This document shows positions 1-5,046 of a stretch of 5,046 nt of DNA, piece after piece; the stretch's first letter is position 1, and each line of letters opens with the position of its first letter. Origin of the DNA: an uncultured Chlamydiaceae bacterium. Lineage in GTDB: Bacteria > Chlamydiota > Chlamydiia > Chlamydiales > Parachlamydiaceae. The stretch spans positions 1 to 5,046 of the forward strand of contig CAMFKA010000155.1 of NCBI GenBank assembly GCA_945957185.1, in the 5' to 3' direction. Made by a program: the position numbers and the translations under genes. The notes below the pieces were generated by a model, which had not been told where the DNA came from, ran no database searches, and worked only from the letters and a program-made list of their open reading frames with translations.

Positions 1-201
1 GTAAAGCTGATGGAAATGATTGAAACTCTAGAAAAATTGTTCGGAAAAGAGGCTTCTAAGAATTTTATTGAAATGCAGACGGGTGATGTTTTAACAACTT
101 TTGCTGACACATCACACAGTATGAAAATGTTGGGGTACAAACCCAAAACCTCTATCCACGAAGGCCTTGCGCATTTTGTTACTTGGTTTCAATCTGCTTG
201 A
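1..201 (+). CDS. C-terminal end of an NAD-dependent sugar-nucleotide epimerase (UDP-glucuronate 4-epimerase type), 5' truncated by the window
   Basis: The reading frame is open from base 1 and stops with TGA at 199-201, giving 66 residues that begin VKLMEMIETLEKLFGKEA. The start lies upstream, so the first ATG inside the window is not the gene start. The stretch matches the end of extended short-chain dehydrogenases that interconvert UDP-glucuronate and UDP-galacturonate. It has the helix MEMIETLEKLFGK, then EMQTGDV (family MQPGDV), a T-F-A-D element, and the ending LGYKPKTSIHEGL..FVTWF (family form GY.P.T....G...F..WY). The catalytic YxxxK and the Rossmann NAD motif would be in the missing part. 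The family works in the cytoplasm to make precursors for surface polysaccharide or LPS. The MQPGDV proline is replaced by threonine here. Family membership is fairly sure; the exact sugar is inference. Confidence 0.85.
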   Translation, partial: VKLMEMIETLEKLFGKEASKNFIEMQTGDVLTTFADTSHSMKMLGYKPKTSIHEGLAHFVTWFQSA

Positions 202-226
202 GTATAAATTATGTCTTAAATATGAT
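198..226 (+). promoter_or_regulatory. Candidate sigma70-type promoter for the lipoprotein-led gene run
   Basis: TTGAGT (198-203, four of six matches to TTGACA) and TATGAT (221-226, five of six matches to TATAAT) are separated by exactly 17 bases. Transcription would begin near 233, about 20 bases before the ATG at 252. This supports the start at 252 over in-frame codons at 183 and 222, which would lie upstream of that start point. The -35 box overlaps the stop codon of the epimerase gene. No terminator-like hairpin separates the two genes, so read-through is also possible. This was read by eye only. Confidence 0.4.
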
Positions 227-251
227 TATTTTCTTACAGCGAGATAGTAGT

Positions 252-902
252 ATGAAATATCTAATTCTTTTGCTTTCAGCATTTTTCCTCACAGCCTGCT
301 GCTCGGGGGGAACTGATTCCCTTCCTGAAGAACCTCCGGTGCTGTACAAGAAAATCGAATCGGAAGAGATGTCCTGGCTCACTGCAGAGCTCGCTATAAA
401 ATGGTCGAAAGACCACTCCTTGGTTCTCGAAAATTCTGCGATTTATTACGGAAACAGCATCCACACACTTCGGTATGAGTTTACATCAATGGCGATTTTG
501 GATGTTAAAGAGGCCCGTCAAACTATTGTTGATGTTGTAGAAAGCATTTTAGATGGTGTCAATCGCAACCCAATCCTTTCTGAAGAGCTTTACAGCTATC
601 CTCTTGCTCCGGAAAACCTCGAAATCTACATCAACTTCAAGAGTTTTTACAATATCTACGTCGATGCCGCTAAAGTGGGATTCATCACTCTTGAAGATGG
701 TGTTTCAAAATTTTGGTCTTCGGATGTAAAAAATACTCAACTGTATAGCTGGCATGCACGTATTGAACCGTATTTCCGCAGTCGCGAAATAGTGCAATTG
801 GAGAGAGCTGCTCAACAGCAATATGATGCGGAGCACGAAGACCATAGCATCGATGTGATGCGGGGTGTCCTTAGACCCCAAAAACCTTACAAAACCAAAT
901 GA
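252..902 (+). CDS. Lipoprotein of unknown function (216 aa)
   Basis: From the ATG at 252 the protein begins MKYLILLLSAFFLTACCSGG. This is a type II (lipoprotein) signal peptide with one lysine, a hydrophobic core and the lipobox L13-T-A-C16, so C16 is the predicted lipidated first residue of the mature protein. The +2 residue is Cys, not Asp, which by the enterobacterial rule would favour the outer membrane. The open frame extends upstream to codons at 222 and 183, but only the 252 start puts the signal peptide at the N-terminus. A weak GAGA at 241-244 could serve as the ribosome site. The mature part is soluble, acidic and aromatic-rich, with a well-ordered core (IYINFKSFYNIYVDAAKVGF near residues 127-146, and WHARIEPYFRSREIVQLERA near 170-189) that looks like a conserved domain, not random sequence. 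I do not recognise a named family. Its stop overlaps the next gene's start (ATGA), which implies translational coupling. Confidence 0.85.
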   Translation: MKYLILLLSAFFLTACCSGGTDSLPEEPPVLYKKIESEEMSWLTAELAIKWSKDHSLVLENSAIYYGNSIHTLRYEFTSMAILDVKEARQTIVDVVESILDGVNRNPILSEELYSYPLAPENLEIYINFKSFYNIYVDAAKVGFITLEDGVSKFWSSDVKNTQLYSWHARIEPYFRSREIVQLERAAQQQYDAEHEDHSIDVMRGVLRPQKPYKTK

Positions 903-1603
903 TCTACGATATTACTCCTCCCGTCACACCGAATCTTGCGGTGTGGCCAGGGGACACACACTTCAACGTTATCCCTAAGGCCTCCTTTCGAAAAGGAGAC
1001 CCCTACACCCTCTCTTCCATTGAATCGTCTTTACATATCGGCGCCCATATCGATGCTCCCCTCCACGTCCTTGAAGGAGGCACTCCCGTAGATCAACTTT
1101 CTTTTGAATACTTCTTAGGTCCCTGTCAAGTGATTACAGTGGACCTCAATGCCGGTGAAGAGATTTATCTGCACCACCTAAAAACCCGAATTTTCGAAAG
1201 CCGCGTCCTTTTCCGAACCAATTCCTACCACGACCTCAATAGATTTTCGAATGATTATAACGGCATCTCTATCGATTTAGCAGAAGAGTTATTTATTCAG
1301 GGTGTCATGACAGTGGGTATTGATACCCCAAGTATAGAGGTGTATCAATCAGAAGACCTTGTTGTGCACAAAGCGCTTTTCAAAAGAGAGATGGCGATAC
1401 TGGAAGGGTTGATGCTGCGTCACGTTCCCGATGGAGTGTACGAACTGATCGCGCTACCTTTACGCCTTACAGGACTGGAAGCGAGCCCTGTGCGAGCTAT
1501 TCTTCGAAAAATAGACAAAAAAAATAGTACTGAAGACAATGTATTAAGACAAGCCCGCCCGCTTGTTAGATCCACAAGACGTCCTTTAACACCCCTACGA
1601 TAA
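899..1603 (+). CDS. Cyclase family metal-dependent hydrolase (kynurenine formamidase-like), 234 aa
   Basis: The protein belongs to the cyclase family (PF04199 type), which includes arylformamidase KynB and isatin hydrolase. Seen: the N-terminal D-I-T...VWPGD element (residues 4-19); the metal-binding signature H46-I-G-A-H50-I-D52-A-P-L-H56; GIDTPS (140-145) followed by H157; and ILEGL with E169, the position of the family's catalytic glutamate. The core ends with YELIALPLRLTGLEASPVRAIL (181-202), as in KynB. The family signature is HxGTHxDxPxH, and the threonine is alanine (A49) here. KynB hydrolyses N-formylkynurenine to kynurenine in the cytoplasm, but substrates in this family cannot be assigned from sequence alone. 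No signal peptide is seen. The ATG lies in ATGA shared with the lipoprotein stop and has no clear Shine-Dalgarno site. Residues 209-234 are an Arg/Pro-rich tail beyond the normal family end. It follows an eight-A run at 1517-1524, where one more A would give a stop after residue 209. Confidence 0.88.
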   Translation: MIYDITPPVTPNLAVWPGDTHFNVIPKASFRKGDPYTLSSIESSLHIGAHIDAPLHVLEGGTPVDQLSFEYFLGPCQVITVDLNAGEEIYLHHLKTRIFESRVLFRTNSYHDLNRFSNDYNGISIDLAEELFIQGVMTVGIDTPSIEVYQSEDLVVHKALFKREMAILEGLMLRHVPDGVYELIALPLRLTGLEASPVRAILRKIDKKNSTEDNVLRQARPLVRSTRRPLTPLR

Positions 1604-1608
1604 TAAAA

Positions 1609-3261
1609 ATGATCCTTCCAGCTTTTTTCTGCCACAACCTCCAAACCCTTGCACCCATGCTCAAAGATAGCAGCGCATCCTTGGATCAACTGATCGCAAG
1701 TCCTTTCAGTTCACATATCGCCGTCAAAGGAACCTTTTGGGGAAGAACTTACTCGTGTCTATGGGCCGGCATTGATGCAACTTCGAGCGAACTTTCTAAT
1801 GCTCAGCTTTGTGTAGCGTTAGAACGCACCCTATCGGTCTTTTGCTATGCAATTTCGGAGATGGCTTATACTCAAATGCGATATAAAAGGCTGCTTGCGG
1901 ATATTGTCAACGCAAAGAACAACAATACAACCGATTTAGAGCATTGTCGCGCTAAACTCAAGCACATTTACGACAACATCAGCCCTTTCTTCAAGCAGTT
2001 GACAAGAACAAAGTCAAATCTTTTTGAAGTGTTTTACGAGCATATGAAGCATCTTAATACTCGGAATTATGCTTCAAAACATTCCCATGTGAATGACATG
2101 TATCAAGGGATGGATAAAAACATCCGGGCATTGATTCATGTGGAGTGTCTCGTTGGAAAGCTTCTCCCCTACAACAAAATATTTGGTGCTATGACGTCAT
2201 TCGATCATGAGTATGCTGATACACTTCGCTCTCTAGTCGCACAGGTCGCTCCGCAAACTCAATTTAAAAAGGTGTATCAAACCCTTCTGACGATCATGTA
2301 TGCATCAGGAATCAACGCAAGAATCGATTATGTGATCTATCATCTCTATACAATGAACATCCCGTTGATCGAATATTCTGAACCTAAATATCTCGCTTAT
2401 AGAGCAACGCTGCAGCCTGGGCAAACTATCACACTCAAAAAAATCAATTATTCTGTCACACTTGCTGACCGCATCGGCGAGGACAGGGGTGAAAAAGACG
2501 ATAGGGTTGTTTTCCGTTCTCAAAATCGACCTGATATCGTCGTTGCCTTCTACCGCAATCGTTTAATGCACAAATTCAACCAGATACGTATTGGTTACGA
2601 ATCCTATATCGCGAGTTCTCCACGTACTCACTACAGCGATGATAAAGGAATCTGGTCTACCGAAGAGTGTATCAATCCCGCGCCCATCCCTTTTAATACT
2701 ATGTTAATGATCATTAATAAAATTATAGAAGATGGAAGAGCTCACAAAATACCGTTTACACAGCTGTCCATAGACCCTAAAACGCAACAGATCATGTGTG
2801 CCAAGCCAATCATTCAGCAAAATGAGGATTTTGATGGATTTGTCGACAGCCTAATCGAATTATACAACACAGGCTGCTACAGCAATAATTACAGGACTCT
2901 GTATGTGTTCTTACGCATTTGTTTGGACAAGATACAAGATCACCGCGCGCAATTTTTCAAAGATCTTGTTTTAGCGGCAGCAAAACTCCCTATCAATGTA
3001 TTTCCTAGTGAGATTGCGCTTGTCATCGAAACCGCTGTGGGAAAAAAATACCTGATCACAAGTGTAGCATCAGAAGACTCTATACGAAATAAATGCGCGC
3101 ACCTTGTCGATGAGGTTTTAGAAGAACGCATGGCAATAGTTCAAGAATATCGCAAAACGGCATATCCTCAAGCTGCTGCTGAGCAAAAACTCATCGACGA
3201 CTTCGCAATAAAAATGTCAGAAACGGTATGTACATGGATACTTCCCCCAAAAACACAATAA
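1609..3261 (+). CDS. Hypothetical protein with a possible degenerate kinase-like C-terminal half (550 aa)
   Basis: I do not recognise a named family. The protein is soluble-looking, with no signal peptide and no clear membrane segment. Residues about 60-250 are mostly helical in pattern. Residues 297-316 (DDRVVFRSQNRPDIVVAFYRN) read as paired beta strands, the second resembling the VAxK strand of protein kinases without its lysine. A helix and a linker follow, then residues 383-402 with the pattern LSIDPKT.QIMCAKPI. That resembles the beta7-beta8 hairpin before DFG in kinases, with K399-P400 in place of D-F. The HRD and DFG catalytic residues are not visible, so if it has this fold it would be a pseudokinase; this is inference only. 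The ATG at 1609 is six bases after the cyclase stop and has no Shine-Dalgarno site. A second in-frame ATG at 1657 is an alternative start. The 3' end overlaps the methyltransferase gene by 34 bases. An intracellular-lifestyle effector is possible but unsupported. Confidence 0.8.
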   Translation: MILPAFFCHNLQTLAPMLKDSSASLDQLIASPFSSHIAVKGTFWGRTYSCLWAGIDATSSELSNAQLCVALERTLSVFCYAISEMAYTQMRYKRLLADIVNAKNNNTTDLEHCRAKLKHIYDNISPFFKQLTRTKSNLFEVFYEHMKHLNTRNYASKHSHVNDMYQGMDKNIRALIHVECLVGKLLPYNKIFGAMTSFDHEYADTLRSLVAQVAPQTQFKKVYQTLLTIMYASGINARIDYVIYHLYTMNIPLIEYSEPKYLAYRATLQPGQTITLKKINYSVTLADRIGEDRGEKDDRVVFRSQNRPDIVVAFYRNRLMHKFNQIRIGYESYIASSPRTHYSDDKGIWSTEECINPAPIPFNTMLMIINKIIEDGRAHKIPFTQLSIDPKTQQIMCAKPIIQQNEDFDGFVDSLIELYNTGCYSNNYRTLYVFLRICLDKIQDHRAQFFKDLVLAAAKLPINVFPSEIALVIETAVGKKYLITSVASEDSIRNKCAHLVDEVLEERMAIVQEYRKTAYPQAAAEQKLIDDFAIKMSETVCTWILPPKTQ

Positions 3262-4436
3262 CAAAAAACGTAAGAGAAGCCGTATTTTTTGCTTTGTGGA
3301 AAGGTTACTGCAAAGGGCTGTATGTAGAAGAAGCTTTTAGTAACGTAAAATTTCAAGATGTTAGAGATCAATCGCTTGCATACGAAATCACATGTGGAAC
3401 AATTCGTTACTGGAATCAATTCGAATGGGTTGCACGGAAATTAACCTCTCAAGGAAAACTCAATTTAAAGAATAGAGAGAAAGCGTTGCTGTTCTCTGCG
3501 CTTTATCAAATCTACTATTTAGAGCGCGTTCCCTCCTATGCAATTATCGATGAAACCGTTTCTCTTGCAAAAAAGCACTGTCACAACAGCATTGGAGCAT
3601 TTTTGAATGGTATTTTACGCAAAGCAACTCAAACTCCTTTAGATTTACCCCAAGACAACACAATAGAGTCTCTTGCCATTCGTTTTTCGCAGCCAGCAAT
3701 GTTTGTAGAAACACTTTTGCAAGAGCGCGGAGAAGAGGAAGCTCTCAAAATTTTGGAAGCTTCCAATGCTCGGCCGCACCATTTTGTCCGTAGAAGGGGA
3801 ATGCCACTCAAGTATGACCCCATCTCTTCCGGGTGGGATCAAGCGGACGGCTACATTCAAAACCCTACTCCGGGACATCTTATGGAGTTTTTAGCTCAAT
3901 CTACGACTCCACCAATGACGATTTTGGATTTGTGCGCCAGTCCCGGAGGAAAATTGCTATTGAGTCACGATCTCTTTCCTGAAGCTGCACTATTTGCAAA
4001 CGACGTTTCAGAAGAGCGGATAGCGCTATTGAGGGAAAATATTTCGAAGTTCGAATTGCAAGTCGACGTGAGAATAGGGAATGGGGAAACTTATCCTGAA
4101 GATCAGAAATTTGATTTAATTATTTTAGACGTTCCTTGCAGTAATTCCGGAGTATTAAACAAAAGGGTAGAGGCCAGGTCAAGATTGACGCTTTCAAACA
4201 TTTTAGAGCTTAAGAAAATTCAAGAAAAATTGCTGGAACACGCCGCAAAACTCCTAAAGCCCGATGGATCGATATGGTACATGACATGCAGCATCATTGA
4301 AGATGAAAATGAAAAGGTAACAGATGTTTCCTCTCTGACAAAAGTAGCAGAGAAGACTATTTTTCCTGGAGAAGAGGGGCTTGACGGAGGGTATGCATGT
4401 CACTTGAAAAAAACAAACACAAAAACAAAACATTAA
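3228..4436 (+). CDS. rsmB: 16S rRNA m5C methyltransferase, RsmB (Sun/Fmu) type, 402 aa
   Basis: It transfers a methyl group from S-adenosylmethionine to C5 of a cytosine in 16S rRNA (C967 in E. coli) during ribosome assembly. Domain order supports RsmB over other family members. Residues about 12-135 form a NusB-like RNA-binding helical domain (VPSYAIIDETVSLAKK at 101-116, FLNGILRK at 125-132). Residues about 205-395 form the Rossmann methyltransferase domain. Seen: SAM-binding motif I DLCASPGGK (234-242), motif IV D301-V-P-C304-S, and motif VI T353-C354-S. C354 is the family's nucleophile and C304 the release cysteine, so both catalytic cysteines are present. The end GEEGLDGGYACHLKK fits the usual C-terminal strand. 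Oddities: the linker before motif I is short, and the usual RRxPExRWR after motif IV reads KRVEARSRL. The total is a little below the roughly 430 residues of E. coli RsmB. The first ATG overlaps the upstream gene by 34 bases; an ATG six bases later is equally possible, and neither has a good ribosome site. Confidence 0.9.
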   Translation: MYMDTSPKNTITKNVREAVFFALWKGYCKGLYVEEAFSNVKFQDVRDQSLAYEITCGTIRYWNQFEWVARKLTSQGKLNLKNREKALLFSALYQIYYLERVPSYAIIDETVSLAKKHCHNSIGAFLNGILRKATQTPLDLPQDNTIESLAIRFSQPAMFVETLLQERGEEEALKILEASNARPHHFVRRRGMPLKYDPISSGWDQADGYIQNPTPGHLMEFLAQSTTPPMTILDLCASPGGKLLLSHDLFPEAALFANDVSEERIALLRENISKFELQVDVRIGNGETYPEDQKFDLIILDVPCSNSGVLNKRVEARSRLTLSNILELKKIQEKLLEHAAKLLKPDGSIWYMTCSIIEDENEKVTDVSSLTKVAEKTIFPGEEGLDGGYACHLKKTNTKTKH

Positions 4437-4443
4437 ACACATA

Positions 4444-4473
4444 TTAACATTATCTCTTGATATAAAATATGTT
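4444..4473 (+). promoter_or_regulatory. Candidate promoter in the AT-rich gap before the 124-aa gene
   Basis: TTAACA (4444-4449, five of six matches to TTGACA) and TATGTT (4468-4473, four of six matches to TATAAT) are 18 bases apart. Transcription would start near 4480, with a leader of about 42 bases. TTGATA at 4457-4462 is an equally good -35 box but has only a poor -10 partner around 4480-4487. The 85-base gap is much richer in A and T than the flanking genes, as expected of a promoter, and it is the only sizeable gap between genes. The exact boxes are uncertain. Confidence 0.35.
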
Positions 4474-4506
4474 ATTATTCATTTAAAAGATTAATAACTA
4501 AAACAC

Positions 4507-4513
4507 AAGGAGG
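4507..4513 (+). promoter_or_regulatory. Strong Shine-Dalgarno site (AAGGAGG)
   Basis: AAGGAGG sits eight bases before the ATG at 4522, a near-perfect complement to the 3' end of 16S rRNA at ideal spacing. It fixes the start of the 124-residue gene. It is by far the strongest ribosome site in the window; the four genes before it have weak or no visible site. This suggests the 124-residue protein is translated efficiently. Confidence 0.85.
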
Positions 4514-4521
4514 CCCATTAC

Positions 4522-4896
4522 ATGGCAAATTCTATACCCCCTCTTGATTTAGCCTCTATTCCACCTCCAAGCTTTCCCGTAGAAGACACCCCAGTGAAAG
4601 TTAAATCTCATAGCACTAGAGTCACAAAAACTAAAGCCAAAGCCGGATCGTCATCAAAAAGTCCATTGACTTTTAGCGCACCCGAATCTTGTTCAAAGGA
4701 TTGCTCGAATTGTGGAAAAACAGATTGCACGTATATTTTTCAAGGCATCTACCCTTACAGCCCACTGTCAAAGAGCTCACCGGAAAAACCAACTCCTTCG
4801 AAAACATTAAAACAGTTTACAATAGCAAAAACATCTCCCCGAAATCCCGAGTTATCATTTACACCGCCTAAAGAGATTAAGTGGATGCCTCAGTGA
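4522..4896 (+). CDS. Small Ser/Thr/Pro/Lys-rich protein with a four-cysteine cluster, function unknown (124 aa)
   Basis: I do not recognise a family. Most of the protein is predicted by composition to be disordered. Residues 1-25 are proline-rich (IPPL, IPPPSFP). Residues 26-48 are basic and Ser/Thr/Lys-rich (TRVTKTKAKAGSSSKSP). Residues 78-117 carry many S-P and T-P pairs with nearby lysines (SSPEKPTPSK, KTSPRNP, TPPKE). In the middle, C57, C61, C64 and C69 form a CX3CX2CX4C cluster, plausibly a metal site, followed by a short aromatic stretch (YIFQGIYPYS, 71-80). There is no signal peptide or membrane segment. The spacing CX3CX2C equals the radical-SAM signature, but the protein is far too short and lacks the barrel. 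Net charge is positive. The start is certain because of the AAGGAGG site. With its own promoter candidate and a hairpin downstream, it looks monocistronic. A secreted effector or a nucleic-acid-binding protein are possibilities; neither is shown. Confidence 0.75.
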   Translation: MANSIPPLDLASIPPPSFPVEDTPVKVKSHSTRVTKTKAKAGSSSKSPLTFSAPESCSKDCSNCGKTDCTYIFQGIYPYSPLSKSSPEKPTPSKTLKQFTIAKTSPRNPELSFTPPKEIKWMPQ

Positions 4897-5012
4897 TAGA
4901 CTGGATGTATTTCGTAAAATCAGTGAGATGATTTTTCATGTTCTTGAGGTCTTGTAGGATAAATCGATGCAGAGTTTTTTTGGAGTGCTGGGACTTGTTG
5001 CAGCTTTCACTT

Positions 5013-5034
5013 CGCGCGACTTGTCGCGCGTTTT
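5013..5034 (+). terminator. Candidate rho-independent terminator
   Basis: CGCGCGA (5013-5019) pairs perfectly with TCGCGCG (5024-5030) around a four-base CTTG loop, and TTTT (5031-5034) follows at once. The seven-pair, GC-rich stem stands out in AT-leaning DNA. The T tract is only on the + strand side, so it would stop rightward transcription, most simply that of the 124-residue gene, leaving an untranslated tail of about 115-135 bases. The short T run and the distance from the stop codon keep this below certainty. A repeated genomic palindrome is the main alternative. Confidence 0.5.
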
Positions 5035-5046
5035 AAGTCATCTACA

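Noticed and set aside
183..251. Upstream extension of the lipoprotein frame to TTG at 183 or ATG at 222
   Set aside because: These starts would bury the signal peptide 10-23 residues inside the protein, overlap the epimerase end or the candidate -10 box, and have no ribosome site. The ATG at 252 gives a standard lipoprotein signal.
1420..1689. 89-codon open frame on the - strand across the cyclase/550-aa junction
   Set aside because: It is a shadow of two well-supported + strand genes, with no family features and no ribosome site.
4439..4473. Inverted repeat ACATATT / AATATGT in the gap before the 124-residue gene as an operator or terminator
   Set aside because: The arms are seven AT-rich bases with a 20-base loop, which arises easily by chance in such AT-rich DNA. 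There is no GC stem or T tract.
4689..4713. Radical-SAM enzyme from the CX3CX2C spacing
   Set aside because: The protein is 124 residues, mostly disordered, and lacks the partial barrel and the other SAM-binding motifs.
4689..4871. 60-codon second + frame inside the 124-residue gene
   Set aside because: It has no ribosome site, whereas the overlapping frame has AAGGAGG and a coherent composition.
1..5046. CRISPR array, tRNA, rRNA, insertion sequence or prophage attachment site
   Set aside because: I saw no regularly spaced direct repeats, no cloverleaf with a T-loop motif, no transposase motifs with terminal repeats, and no integrase.

Overview
The window looks like chromosomal DNA of a bacterium, most probably a Chlamydia-like (Parachlamydiales-type) obligate intracellular organism. 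That placement is an inference. It rests on the style of the unknown proteins (a small cysteine-capped lipoprotein, a long protein with a kinase-like fold pattern, a Ser/Thr-Pro-rich orphan) and on the flavour of the RsmB-like methyltransferase. No single marker gene proves it. Composition is moderately AT-leaning, and every gene I can support lies on the + strand.

Layout: (1) positions 1-201 hold the last 66 codons of a sugar-nucleotide 4-epimerase whose body lies upstream. (2) A fair sigma70-type promoter at 198-226 precedes a compact run of four genes. These are a lipoprotein of unknown function (252-902), a cyclase/kynurenine-formamidase family metal hydrolase (899-1603, ATGA overlap), a 550-residue protein of unknown function with hints of a degenerate kinase-like region (1609-3261), and an RsmB-type rRNA m5C methyltransferase (3228-4436, 34-base overlap). 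Overlaps or near-zero spacing and the lack of good Shine-Dalgarno sites inside the run suggest one transcript with translational coupling. (3) An 85-base AT-rich gap carries a plausible promoter and then a textbook AAGGAGG site for a 124-residue low-complexity protein with a central four-cysteine cluster (4522-4896). (4) The last 150 bases hold no secure gene. They end in a GC-rich perfect hairpin followed by TTTT, probably the terminator of the 124-residue gene.

The genes do not form an obvious single pathway. The lipoprotein acts at the envelope, the cyclase may hydrolyse a small amide or lactone substrate, and RsmB matures 16S rRNA. The two most original items are the 124-residue protein and the 550-residue protein. 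A third point of interest is an eight-A run in the cyclase gene: one extra A would end the protein at the family's normal C-terminus and remove a 26-residue odd tail. I did not find a clear multi-gene novel system such as a defence island, CRISPR array or mobile element.
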